The notes under the pieces: model-generated
Seen by the model: only the letters and a program-made list of their open reading frames with translations
What the model was told of the DNA's origin: nothing
Databases searched by the model: none
Assembly: GCA_031772625.1 (NCBI GenBank)
Contig: CM062808.1
Span: 142,702,605-142,766,604 of the forward strand
Reading direction: 5' to 3'
Source: Pinus tabuliformis
Taxonomy: Eukaryota; Streptophyta; Pinopsida; Pinales; Pinaceae
DNA length: 64,000 nt
Made by a program: the position numbers and the translations under genes
Shown: piece by piece, positions 54,746-64,000 of the stretch
Position numbering within the stretch: the first letter of the stretch is position 1
Layout of the letters: the number at the start of each line of letters is the position of its first letter

Positions 54746-56308
54746 TTACTCGCGCTCATCAGGAGGACGGACCGTGGGTTGAGACACTTCTTTCGTGAAC
54801 ATACCATTTAGGGATGGTATACGACTATTTGCGATGTGTGATCCGGGAAACGAAAGTTGGTCCACGAGCTTGACCATTCTTCCTTTATGCGGAAAACACA
54901 TTACTCTAAAGAGTGAGGAGACGATGGCTCCCATGCAATATATATAGTCTCGTCCAAGGAGTAGGTTATAATCCAAGGGTCCTTGAACGACCATCACGTT
55001 CATTTGAACGGTCTTCCCTTTCAATGTTATTGGCACATTGGGGAGGATCCCTAAAGGGCGACTGGTTCCCTTATCAAAGCCTGATAGATTTCTCATTTCA
55101 GGCAAAAGCGCAGGCGAACCAAGCGCTTTCCAAGCAATAGAGGAAAGGATACTCACAGATGCCTCTTCATCAATAACTGTACCAGCCATTACCATTATGT
55201 ATATTTGGACAATAATTCTGAATGGTATGCTAGCTGGCAAGCGGGGTCTGCCTAGTTGGTTCCAGTCAAAGGACACAACCAGGTTGCTTGGTGGTGGGAC
55301 CGAGTAAACGGCCAGATAGCACTCTGATGAACTTCCTTCCTGCGATAAAGGAATGGTGGCATTGCCCCCTTGATCATCAGAGTCAGTGTTGATGAAGAGA
55401 ATTTGGACGGTGTCGTCTTTATTCTCCTCTGTGATGGTGTCATTCGAAGATAGAGCCTCTGAAGGCAAAACCGGGTCAACTGCCGTTTCAACCTTTAGAC
55501 TTTCATCTGGTATGGATTCAGACGGTTCATCTTCAATGACAGGTGCTTCGGCTGACCCTGTGGGCGGGTCGACCGGATTCTCAACTAGCGAGGGACTTGG
55601 CAGGAGTTTTTGATATCCAGGAGGAAGATGCGCTCGTAATATCGGGCGATCTTCCAGAACTCTTTTCGCCTCATCTAAGAAGGGACAACGGTGGATGGCG
55701 TGATCGCCTTCACACAGTCTGCAGGGAAATTTAGCTTTCTCGCTCTGTCCTGGGGCTTCACTCCCACTAGTTGACGGTGAACAGTCGACATGGCTATCAG
55801 AGGTCGATGCTACCGAATTGTGCAAACGGGGGGACCAGTCTCTTAGTATCCGGGGGATACATGGAAAATCTCTATGGAAGTGGTCTCCCTTGCATATGAC
55901 GCACGGCGATTTAGGCCTTATGAGTGTTGTGTGTGGATTTTTGTTAGATGACACTTGTTTGCCCCCAGTCGCCTTAGGCTCCTTCTCCTTCTTTTCTTTC
56001 TTCTTCTTCTCTTTCTTCTCCTTAGGAACCTGGTTCTTTGTTCGACCAGTTCCGTCAAGCGAAGAGGAAGGAGGAGAGGAAGATGAAGTAGAAGGCTGGG
56101 AGGCAACTCTTGTCTGATCTAACTGTTGACTCGACTGTTCAGGAATGGTGGTATTCTGAACGACATTGGTTGAAAAGAGCCATACTGGTAGGCCAATTTT
56201 CAGTCCTGGAAGCGACAATGTGGCCATGTGGGGCGCACCAACATCTCCGCAAGAGGAGAAAGGACTAGGATTTCCACCAAGGGGAACTCCTTGGTTGGTG
56301 TGCTCCAT
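54746..56308 (-). CDS. E2 Gag-nucleocapsid and protease ORF, 520 residues
   Basis: A complete frame from ATG at 56308 to a stop. Order: Gln/Ser/Pro-rich N-terminus (1-95); a Lys/Glu run (96-113); zinc knuckle 1 at 136-150, CVICKGDHFHRDF, whose last Cys is Phe; intact knuckle 2 at 196-208, CRLCEGDHAIHRC (x2, x3, x4); an acidic linker (240-330); then retropepsin from about 365. Its active site reads VIDEEASVSILS (Asp 380), where relatives have Asp-x-Gly-Ala-Ser. It ends with VQGPLDYNLLLGRDYI and VMCFPHKGRM, a well conserved second half. The capsid domain is missing. The open frame argues for recent selection or youth, yet the protease motif looks inactive. Expressed alone it could bind RNA but would depend on a partner element for particles. 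Confidence 0.82.
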   Translation of the reverse strand: MEHTNQGVPLGGNPSPFSSCGDVGAPHMATLSLPGLKIGLPVWLFSTNVVQNTTIPEQSSQQLDQTRVASQPSTSSSSPPSSSLDGTGRTKNQVPKEKKEKKKKEKKEKEPKATGGKQVSSNKNPHTTLIRPKSPCVICKGDHFHRDFPCIPRILRDWSPRLHNSVASTSDSHVDCSPSTSGSEAPGQSEKAKFPCRLCEGDHAIHRCPFLDEAKRVLEDRPILRAHLPPGYQKLLPSPSLVENPVDPPTGSAEAPVIEDEPSESIPDESLKVETAVDPVLPSEALSSNDTITEENKDDTVQILFINTDSDDQGGNATIPLSQEGSSSECYLAVYSVPPPSNLVVSFDWNQLGRPRLPASIPFRIIVQIYIMVMAGTVIDEEASVSILSSIAWKALGSPALLPEMRNLSGFDKGTSRPLGILPNVPITLKGKTVQMNVMVVQGPLDYNLLLGRDYIYCMGAIVSSLFRVMCFPHKGRMVKLVDQLSFPGSHIANSRIPSLNGMFTKEVSQPTVRPPDERE

Positions 56309-58015
56309 CTTTTCAACCTAAAGACCAACGCGGGAATAATGGGTGATTGTTCCGTTTAAAATAAATTGTTAACGACGCTTTAGACACAACTTGCTTTTTC
56401 AGTTTTAAAGAGTCGAGAAAAAGCTAAAGATGACTCTAGTCTCCTTCGATGTTTTAACGAGCCCGAAGTGACAAATGCTCAGATGGAATTTTTCTGTTAT
56501 AGAGTCTGAAAAAGGCCAAAAGAAACTGCTCTGGAGATCTAGGCAGAGGGTGTGCCAAACTTTTCGCAAAACCACAGAATACGTTTTACGGTACGGGGGG
56601 TCGATCTTCGTGAATGTTGTGTTCATTGCATTGCGATCAGTAGGGCGGCCGACACGGCTTCCTAAGGATAAAGGATATATGCCTAAAGGGATCTCCCAAT
56701 ATATACGCGACGGTACGTGGGAGCACAATCCGTACTAGCGCTATCGTCCCTCAGGAGGAATCACCCACCTTCCACAAGATCGACAGTCACTAGGCTTAAC
56801 GACGCCGGAACACGTCTCTAGCCTAGACCTCTATGTTGTGCGTTACGTTGCAAAGCGTTGTTAGGTTCATTCAGTTTATTTTAAGTTGATCTTTTTAAAG
56901 TTTGTCTTTCAGGATCACCACGAGATGTATGGTACAATTCCTAAATGCAGTCTAAGATGATAAGCAAGCTTTATAATCTTTCAACTTTGAAAATCCTAGC
57001 TACTAAGGGAAAAGAAAGCGACTATCTTTTCTCAAAGAGAAATCAGCACACTCTAATTCACTCTTCCTAAATCAAACATGCAAACTTATCAAAATGCAAA
57101 TGCACAATGCAAGTGTTTGTTTTCCTCTTTCTTAGTATAAATGCCTACAAAGAAAGCTTTTTGTACAATTTTGAATTTGCTTTTAAATGACTGAAATAAA
57201 CAAGTTTACTTTTTCCCAAAATCAACAAGGGTAGAAGAGATTACAATCACTTTGCGATTTTCGAAAAGAATACTTGTTTCGACACTTTAAAAGTGACAAA
57301 CTCAAACCAATAAGCAAAAGCAAATGTACAATCAAACTGCAAACAACCAATGAACTCTCTCCTAAGATCACAATCAATCAATCAATCAGATCTGAATCAA
57401 GGGCTACAGGATGATTATTTCGCTCATGCAAAGGAAAACTGTAAATGACGCCATAAACACATAAAAACACTTACAGTATTTTTGTACAAAAATGAGGCGG
57501 AATTCAAGCAAAGAAAAGGGGTTATCAGACTGGTACCTATGCTGGTTAAAGGCTGCAAAAACAGAGATCAAAACAGGGCAAAAGACAGCAGAGAACCCTA
57601 GCTGCACAAGGCCAAACTGGTTCAGCGCAAGTCTAACACTATCAGTTTGACATTCAGCGCAGGTAGCCTTCACGGGACTTGCGTTGAAATGCAGACTGCC
57701 TTCATAGTGTCTGCGCTGAAAGAGAAACTCTCGTTTCCCTTGGGTTCCGGGTCATAAAATGCTCAAAAATCAACTGTTTCAGGCCAAATCAGAAACACAA
57801 GCAAGGTATAAACAGAGGGATGCTTTGAGAGGGTACTAAAGACTATCACAAAGGATCATCAAGTCATTTGTGAGTCCATTGTTCAGATCATAGACAAAAA
57901 CCCAGTGAAGGATCAAAGCAGCAACAGTCTACTTTGCGAAGCAGTTCGATTGTTGCTGTTGAGTCTATGAAGCAAACAATGATGTAAACACAAACAAAAT
58001 GACTAAAACAAATGT
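56309..58015 (-). other. E2 5' leader
   Basis: Minus strand. The part 56400-56825 matches E1 6765-7190 at about 85%, including a CGTACCGTCGCGTATATTGG block. One hairpin of the array type is at 56458-56481 (CGAGC/GCTCA, one G-U pair). CAGCGCAGGT lies at 57655-57664. The short frames here are shared chance readings. Confidence 0.7.
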
Positions 58016-58035
58016 CCCCAGTGGAGTCGCCAATT

Positions 58036-59138
58036 TGTTGTGGGGAAAAATGCCTATGCAGGACGATCCTATCCACCTAAGGTGTGACAGTACCTTAGCA
58101 ACAAACAGATACAGCTACTTCGGTTTCTTCCTTTATGAAATGTGAAAGAGGGGAGATTGGTAGACTTACCGTTGTCTTCCGGTTGTCCCTCAATCTAGAT
58201 CCTCTTCTCTTTGGGTGTCCATAGCTACTTGCCTCCTCGCTTGCTCAAGAGAACAGCTACTTGATTCCCACGAGATCACAAGAGAACAGCTACCTGTGAC
58301 AAGAGAACAGCTACTTGCGACAAGAGAAGAACACAACACAAAGGCAAATATACATATTCATAAATGATTCAGGATTAGAAGTAAATCAAATATACTAATG
58401 CAAATCATACAAAATACACCAGCATATAGGAAAGAACCAAGAAGCTTTATTGATTGATAACAAGGTTCAGGAAGAGATACAACCCATAGGGCTCCAACCC
58501 AGCATCTCCTTCCCAGCAGAATGGAATTCCTTCTTCAGCTCCCTTCAAAGCATTAATCACCCAATGATCCAACCTCAAACCAACAGCAATTCTTTGCAAT
58601 CACCAAATTCCAGCCCCCTGATCTCATGGAGGAGAGATCTATATATAGGAGTTTTGGAGAGAGGATGAGTCAGCTTGAGGCTGGTATGAAACTAACTAGT
58701 CTCCTCTCCCTCTCTCAGTTCTTGAGTCCACTTGGAGGTTCTTGCTTCCACTTGGAGATTTGGAACCTCTTACTCATCACCAGTCGAATTCCCTGATGCA
58801 AGTGTCATTTTGGAAGCTTCCTGAGCATTGACACATTGAGAAATGAGCCTGCCACTTGTCCAGTTACGCTCAGCGCAGGTAGCCTTTGTTGCAGTTGACA
58901 TTCAACGCAGGTAGATAGTGGAGCAGTTGACATTCAGTGCAGATGCTCAGTGGAGCAGTTGACATGATCCAGAATTGGCTTATTTTTGAGTGTTTTCAGG
59001 TGGAGAACTTCTGTGAATTGCTGTGGTTTGTTGGCCTTGTTCCTCTAGGGGTAGGAACAACATGTTTAGGGACTTTGGATCCCTTAGATTATTGACATTT
59101 CATGCTCAGTGATGTAAGGCACAAAAATGTCTATAACA
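58036..59138 (-). repeat. E2 5' LTR
   Basis: 1103 bp, near-identical to 51108-52211 with one base indel (AGGTTGTGACA or AGGTGTGACA) and a handful of substitutions. The primer site complement is at 58016-58035. Confidence 0.9.
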
Positions 59139-60053
59139 CCCTCCAAGCTTAGGTGGCCCTTTCCACCCAACATTTCCATCTCCACTGGCGAGGGTAGGTC
59201 CCTATCACCTTCTGGATCCATTGCAGTTGTGACCATCTTTTCCCCTCCCACTGAGCTTCCTTCAATACTTTCTCCTTCTTATGGATCTCTCAACACTGCC
59301 CTTGTTTGGTACAATCCCTTCTGACACCTTTTAATCATCTGCATGGCCCTTTCCCGGCATTTCTGCACTATCTTCACCCTCCTTGGGCTCTTAGATCCCT
59401 AACCTTTCCGGAGTCATCTGCGTCCATCCTCGTGATAGTATCATAGTTCCCTGCTCGGTATCATATCTCCCTTTAGTTACTTTTCCTAGTAATAGGTGTT
59501 TACGCTACCATGCTTAGGTTTTGGAACACCAACAAGCCCTCTTCCACCATTAAAACCTTGATCCACAGTGTAACCTATTTTAGTAGCTTCCCTCGCAACC
59601 CCGATCAGAACAAGGCTTCAGATTTCTAAAAAGACTGATGAATTTTTGCTACAAACTCAATAATATACCCTTCCAGCCTGGTATGCACCCTGAAATCTAT
59701 AACTCTCATCAGATTTGTATGGAGACAATGTGGTGCAGTGAGATCCGCTTGATCCCAGGTGTGACGAGATGGGTTTTTTCCACTGGACTTTCCTTTCACC
59801 TACAATCTCTGCAACCAATTGTAAAGTTCTTATCGGAACTTTCACCAGAAGATATGGTAATAATCACAAGTCAGATCTAAATATAGGATTTCCTCCTTTA
59901 GCTTGCCAACAGTTTGTCGGTGAAGTTGAGATTGCTGAGAAACAAACTGGTCCACTTGCTCATCCCACCATTTTTGCAGTTATTTCTTAAATATCCTCGA
60001 TACCATATTACAAAACCACTCTCTGAATTTTAGGTCCTGACAATGGAACCATT
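59139..60053 (-). pseudogene. G3/X gag N-terminal region
   Basis: The primer-site-like AATGGTTCCATTGTC lies at 60039-60053 (minus). A decayed frame follows: VGKLKEEILYLDL, LYNWLQRL and GYIIEFVAK, matching the N-terminal ORF of G2. The next part (59600-59144) is Gly/Arg/Ser-rich without motif and ends at the E2 insertion (CCCTC). Confidence 0.45.
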
Positions 60054-60722
60054 TGTTGGCACATAAATAGCAACAGGTTCAAGACCTCGGGTTTAGGCAC
60101 AAGGGTGAACAAGGCTCCGTTGTAGTCTAGCACAATGCCAAAATTCTCACCTTACCCAGAATGGTTGATTCTCACCTAAGGCGTGTCGCAACCTTAGCTA
60201 GATAAGGGTTAAAATATAGTAACACAGAGAATCATATTAGAGAATCAAGAATAGAGAACATTGGATCATTATACAAGGAATTCGGATAGCAACAGGCCAT
60301 ACATGTTGTAATAGAGAGACTAATTAAATATGCACATACATAAAAAAAAAATAGAGAACCAGAATAACATACAACTAATTCACTATGATTCCAATATCAA
60401 TCTTCATCATTGATATGAGAGGTGAATACATTACATCAGGATCAAGGCCTCTTCCTCAACATACAAGACTCTAACAAGATAGCACACGATTATCAAATGA
60501 TATATACAGAGAAGTTCTCATAGCTCCACAACACAAGAGTAACAAAAACCATTTATGGTTCCCCTTTTTTCCTTTTTTGTTGTTCTTCTTTCTCTCTGCG
60601 TGACAACTTGAAGAATTAGTTCCTTCCTTTTTCCTAGTTGTTATTCCTGCAACTCTTGAATGGCCATTTCTGCCACTTGTCGCCGTCCTTTTGACTCTCT
60701 CCAAGACACCTTAATTCCTACA
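60054..60722 (-). repeat. 5' LTR of X, unlike the other LTRs
   Basis: About 669 bp between TGTTGGCACATAAATAG and CTTAATTCCTACA; minus strand TGTAGGAATTAAGG to GTGCCAACA. It lies between a copia RT fragment and the gag N-terminus. Its sequence does not match the LTR at 31071. TTTTTTTCCTTTTTTG near 60566 is a homopurine-pyrimidine run. Confidence 0.5.
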
Positions 60723-61144
60723 AAAATGAAAGCCCCAATAATATGCATCAATGAAGCCTTGAAGCTTCATCCCCTCTATCATCCTCTACTATAAGCCATA
60801 CTCTACATTTGTGCCTCTGAGTTACCGCAACACATGCTTAGTTTCTTTCCAATACAACTTGGTAGGCTTAACCATAGCTTGACTAAGTTGATTAACCACG
60901 TAGCATATGTCGGGCCTTGAGTTCACTAGATACACCAAGGATCCCACAAGCTATCTATAGATGGTAGCATCTACTGCTTCTACAAAAGAAGCACTCTCCT
61001 TCCTCCAGTTGGTAGCTAGAGGTGTGTCCATAGGATTACAGTCCTCCATGTGAAATATATGAAGTATTTCATAAGCATACTTCCCATTACTCACAAACAG
61101 TTCATCATCACCCTTCCATAATTCCATGCCAAGGAAGTAATGCA
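60723..61144 (-). pseudogene. Copia (Ty1-type) reverse transcriptase C-terminus and RNase H start
   Basis: Minus-strand reading: MHYFLGMELWKGDDELFVSN, YAYEILHIFHMEDCNPMDTP, then LVGSLVYLVNSRPDICYVVN and LSQAMVKPTK, the standard Copia RT end. The start of RNase H is seen as LQGFIDAYYWG (Asp-Ala-Asp-Trp changed to Asp-Ala-Tyr-Tyr). Two stops. The fragment is cut at 61145 by a Gypsy LTR and at 60722 by the X LTR. Confidence 0.85.
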
Positions 61145-61821
61145 TGTTGGCTTGAGGGGGTTTGGACCCAGGTTCAAATTTATCTACGCCAACCAACAAA
61201 ACCCTTCACTTCTGCCCCTTTTGGAAACAACATGCATAATGCAGGTTGTAGTCTCACCCAAAGCAGTATTGGGGGATTATAGAACCAGGTTTCTGCATCC
61301 AGAGGTATGTGTGATGGGTTTCTATTACTTCTAGGGATTTATTATGACCTTTGCAAACCCTAACCCTTAAAATGAAAAATGTATAGTAACTTACAGACAA
61401 CAACTTCTAACCCTGCGTTGATTGCCTTAATCATTCATATCATTAAGTAAACTAGCAAAACTATTACTTTCGTGAACCAATTAATTATTTCTTCAGATAA
61501 TTACAAAAACCAGAGCGAATACATAGAAAAGGCATAAGTAAATAGAAAGTCACATATACACAAATATGGATCCAAAATAGTCTTTATTATGATCAATCCT
61601 TTTGTTACAGACTCTTTCCTCCCTGTGCACACAGTTGTAGGGGCCTGCGCACTTAGTTACAGATTTACAAAGGTCTTCGTACACACAGCTGCAAGAGCAT
61701 TCCCCTTCACCTAAGTACATAAAATATACTCTTTTGCCTTAGACTATTTTCCCCTACAGAGATATTCAATGATTAACTGACTTCCTATGACTTGATATGA
61801 TCCCTTTATATAGCTTCTTTA
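61145..61821 (-). repeat. Gypsy LTR of the E3/G2 family, interrupted
   Basis: TGTTGGCTTGAGGGGG starts inside the copia fragment after ATGCA. It has the family ends (CCCAGGTTCA and GTTTCTGCATCC) and tandem CACAGCTG-type blocks at 61630-61700. It is cut at 61821, at a TTTATATAGC TATA-like block, by the next element, so it could be a solo LTR or the end of an element beyond the window. Confidence 0.7.
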
Positions 61822-64000
61822 TGTTATAGACATTTTTGTGCCTTACAGCTTTGAGCATGAAATGTCCATAATCCAAGGGATCCAAAGTCCCTAAAGATGT
61901 TGTTACAGCTCCTAAAGGAACAAGGTCAACCAATGACAGCTTCTCCCAAAAGTTCTCCACCAAAAACTACTCAGAAACAGTCAATTCAGGATCAATTCAA
62001 GTGCTCCACTAGCTGCCTGCGTTGCAAATCACCCCAGTACACTGTCTAGGTGCATTGCAACACACTTGAATGCACTACCCAGGTGCGTTGAGCAGGAAAT
62101 GACAAGTGGCAGAGTCATTCAACGAGTTGGAAAGACCATGGAAGCTTCCAGAATCTTCTCTAATGACACTTGCCTCACTGAATTCGACCAAGCGATGAGT
62201 AAGGGGCTCTCAGTCTCCAAGTGGAAGCAAGAACTGACAGAGAGAAGCCATAAGTCAAAACATAAGCTGACTCATCCTCTCTGCTTACATCTATATATGG
62301 ATCCCTCATCCTAGAGATCCAGAGGCTGGAATTTTGTACTTTGCAGAGAATTGTTGTTGGTTTGAGATTAAGATTAGTACATTGGGTGATTTATGCTTTG
62401 TTGGAGGAGAGGAAGGGATTCCTTTGCTGGGAGGTAGATGCTGGATCGGGACTCACTTGGTTGTATCTCCTCTTGGAATTTCTTATTCTATCAATAAACT
62501 ATTTGAGTTTCTCCTACATGCTGTGTACCAATGATGTTTTGTTATATTTGCATGTTTAGCTTAATCTGATCCTGAGCTTTTTATGAATGTATATCTGTAT
62601 CTTCGTGTAGTTTCTCTCTCTTTTGATCTTGCAGGAATTCGGTGAAGCTGGGCCGATAAGGGAGCTGGGAGCTGGGAGCTACTGAAGAGAGGAACGATTG
62701 GATCAACAAACTAGCGAAAGACACAAGTTAGTTAGATCTTTTCTCCTCATTTACATTTCATAAAGAAGAATACTCAAGTAAGTTTCCTTGTTTGTTGCTA
62801 AGGCACTATCACACCTTAGAGTGGGATAGGGGCGTTCTGAATAGATACTTTTCCCAACAACAAATTGGCGACTCCGCTGGGGATCGTATCTAGTTAGTTT
62901 ATTTGTGTTTCTATTGTTGTTCTTCTCATAAACTTAGGAGTGTTGAATCGAACTGCATTTGCCATTTACAAATGCAAAGTAGAGATCTACTACTCTAGTC
63001 CATTCACTGGGCCTATTTATGATCTGAACAACAGATCCACAAATGCTCTAACAACCCTTTGTGATAGATCTTAGTCCTCCTTTAAATCATCCTCCTAATT
63101 GTACCTCATTGATAGCTTTTATCCGGCCAAAAACCTTAGATCAGACTGCAAACCGTGACCCAGAACCCGGAGACAATTCTCATTTCTGCTTCAGCGCAGG
63201 CTCTGTGAAGAGACTCTGCATTTCAACGCAGGTCCCGAGAGGGCTACCTGCGTTGCAATTCAGTTTCTCTGTTCTGCAAGTGCGCTGATTAGCCTTTGCC
63301 CTGTGCAGCTGTGGTTCTTTGCATCCTTGTGTTCAGTTTTATCTCTATTTTTTGCAGTCTGTTATCAGTGTGTGTACCTATCTGAAAACCCCTTTTCTCT
63401 GCCTTAATTCCGCCTCAGTTGTAGAAAGAAACTGTATTTGTTTTTGTGTATTTGTTACATCATTTGCAGTTTCCCATTACAAAAGTAAACTAGTCATATT
63501 GTCGCCCTTAGATCTAGACCTGTCGTAAGTGTCGTTTTGATCTTAGGAGTAAGTTTGTTTTCTGTTGACAGTTGATTGTGCTTTTACTTTTGTCTTTTGG
63601 TTTGAATTTATGAATTTCTAGTGTCGAAACAAGTGTTTACTTCAAAATCATAAGTGTCGTAATCGTCTCTTTGTTTTCAAAAAGAAACTTGTTTGTGTTT
63701 TCACTTGAAATCGAATTCAAATTTGTACAACAGCTTTCTTTTTAGGCATCAATATTAAGAAAGTGAAAACAAATACATGCATTTTTTCATTTGCATATTG
63801 ATCGTTTGTATGGTTTGATTTAGGAAAAAGTGCATTTACAGTGTGCTCTATGCTCTTTGAGAAAAATTTGTGTCTTTCTTTTCCCCTTGTAGCTAGGATT
63901 TTCATTGTTGAAAAGAGATAAATGCTTGCTTATCATCTTTAGACTGCATTTAGGAAGTTGTATCTACATCTCGTGGTGATCCAAAAAGGCAAACTTCTAA
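61822..64000 (+). mobile_element. E4: 5' end of a Tat-like element, continuing off the window
   Basis: LTR 61822-62862 (1041 bp, TGTTATAGAC to CCAACAACA) with TATA CTATATATGG (62291) and AATAAA (62493-62498). The primer site AATTGGCGACTCCGCTGGGG is at 62863-62882. The leader (62883-64000) resembles the start of the E1 leader and has CAACGCAGGT at 63224 and ACCTGCGTTG at 63245. The five bases before it are CTTTA; the far end is not in view. Confidence 0.85.
62863..62882 (+). promoter_or_regulatory. E4 primer binding site, intact Tat/Ogre type
   Basis: TTGGCGACTCCGCTGGGGAT directly follows the LTR by one or two bases. Ogre elements use this site, reported as complementary to tRNA-Arg. It is better preserved than in E1. 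Confidence 0.8.

Larger units (their letters stand above)
51108..59138 (-). mobile_element. E2: complete Tat/Ogre-like non-autonomous element with protease
   Basis: LTRs 51108-52211 and 58036-59138 (TGTTGTGGGG...TCTATAACA) are flanked by CCCTC on both sides. Minus orientation follows from the primer site complement CCCCAGTGGAGTCGCCAATTT before 58036 and the polypurine complement GTTGCCCCCTAAAG after 52211. The leader (56400-58015) and tail (52212-54300) correspond to those of E1. The single ORF (54746-56308) carries zinc knuckles and protease rather than capsid. LTRs differ at about 1-2%. No RT, RNase H or integrase. It interrupts the gag of G3. Confidence 0.92.
31071..60722 (-). mobile_element. 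G3/X: minus-strand Gypsy mosaic, interrupted by G2 and E2
   Basis: Internal parts read in minus order: PBS-like AATGGTTCCATTG at 60040-60053, gag N-terminus (59139-60030), gag capsid and zinc knuckle (49704-51107), second knuckle and protease (33050-34004), a capsid-like fragment (32640-32900), then the end of the third ORF and the LTR at 31071-31966. The 5' LTR at 60054-60722 does not look like the 3' LTR. Either two elements were joined by recombination or one LTR was exchanged. RT, RNase H and integrase are missing. Confidence 0.55.

Noticed and set aside
55818..56117. Plus-strand frame rich in Phe and Ser
   Set aside because: Antisense reading of the Lys/Glu run of the E2 ORF.
60720..60910. 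CATAT at 60904 as the second target-site copy of G3
   Set aside because: The bases before it do not end in CA and lie within the copia fragment, so it is a chance match.
1..64000. tRNA, rRNA or host genes with introns
   Set aside because: No cloverleaf with conserved A and B boxes, no rRNA-like block and no multi-exon host-type coding was noticed by reading; a tRNAscan and a protein search would be decisive.

Overview
The window reads as a repeat-rich nuclear segment of a large plant genome. I see no host gene, rRNA or tRNA. Almost everything is LTR retrotransposon sequence nested to at least three levels, plus a LINE fragment and a copia fragment. Long LTRs, initiator-Met and Tat/Ogre-type primer sites, and coding remnants eroded mostly by stops that look like C-to-T or G-to-A changes all fit old, methylated plant heterochromatin. 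A gymnosperm is my best guess, from the kinds of Gypsy remnants and the nesting, but nothing here proves it.

Left half. A LINE endonuclease remnant (1218-1597, minus) precedes an old minus-strand Gypsy (H0: pol 24948-28400, with a post-integrase ORF split between 22750-23402 and 3407-4248). That ORF was broken by H1 (4249-22749, TSD CAAAA), a small non-autonomous LTR element with an initiator-Met primer site. H1 was in turn hit three times: its left LTR by E1, a Tat/Ogre-like gag-only element (4508-13353, TSD CATGG, LTRs about 0.7% apart), and by E3, an older deleted Gypsy (13464-19852); its interior by a Tat-like solo LTR (20053-21117, TSD GTGTG).

Right half. An unassigned stretch and a Tat-like 3' LTR (29928-30909) lead into a minus-strand Gypsy mosaic, G3/X (31071 to 60722), broken by two complete elements. 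G2 (34005-49698, TSD GTCTT) landed between two zinc knuckles of the G3 gag and itself carries a full chromovirus-like element R (36053-41835) and a probable solo LTR (42868-43395). E2 (51108-59138, TSD CCCTC) is a second Tat-like non-autonomous element. The window ends with a copia reverse transcriptase fragment (60723-61144), a Gypsy LTR (61145-61821) and the 5' LTR and leader of another Tat-like element (61822 to the end).

Most notable: E1 and E2 share leader and tail but carry different coding cassettes (capsid plus zinc knuckle in E1; zinc knuckles plus protease in E2; no reverse transcriptase, RNase H or integrase in either). Both have an array of short stem-loops whose 3' strand ends CTCG followed by TTAAA, with covarying stems. 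A decamer ACCTGCGYTG recurs in Tat LTRs and leaders. A second LTR family carries a near-perfect palindrome close to its TATA box. The Gypsy elements encode a third ORF after integrase, and G2 and G3 have a second capsid-like domain after protease.
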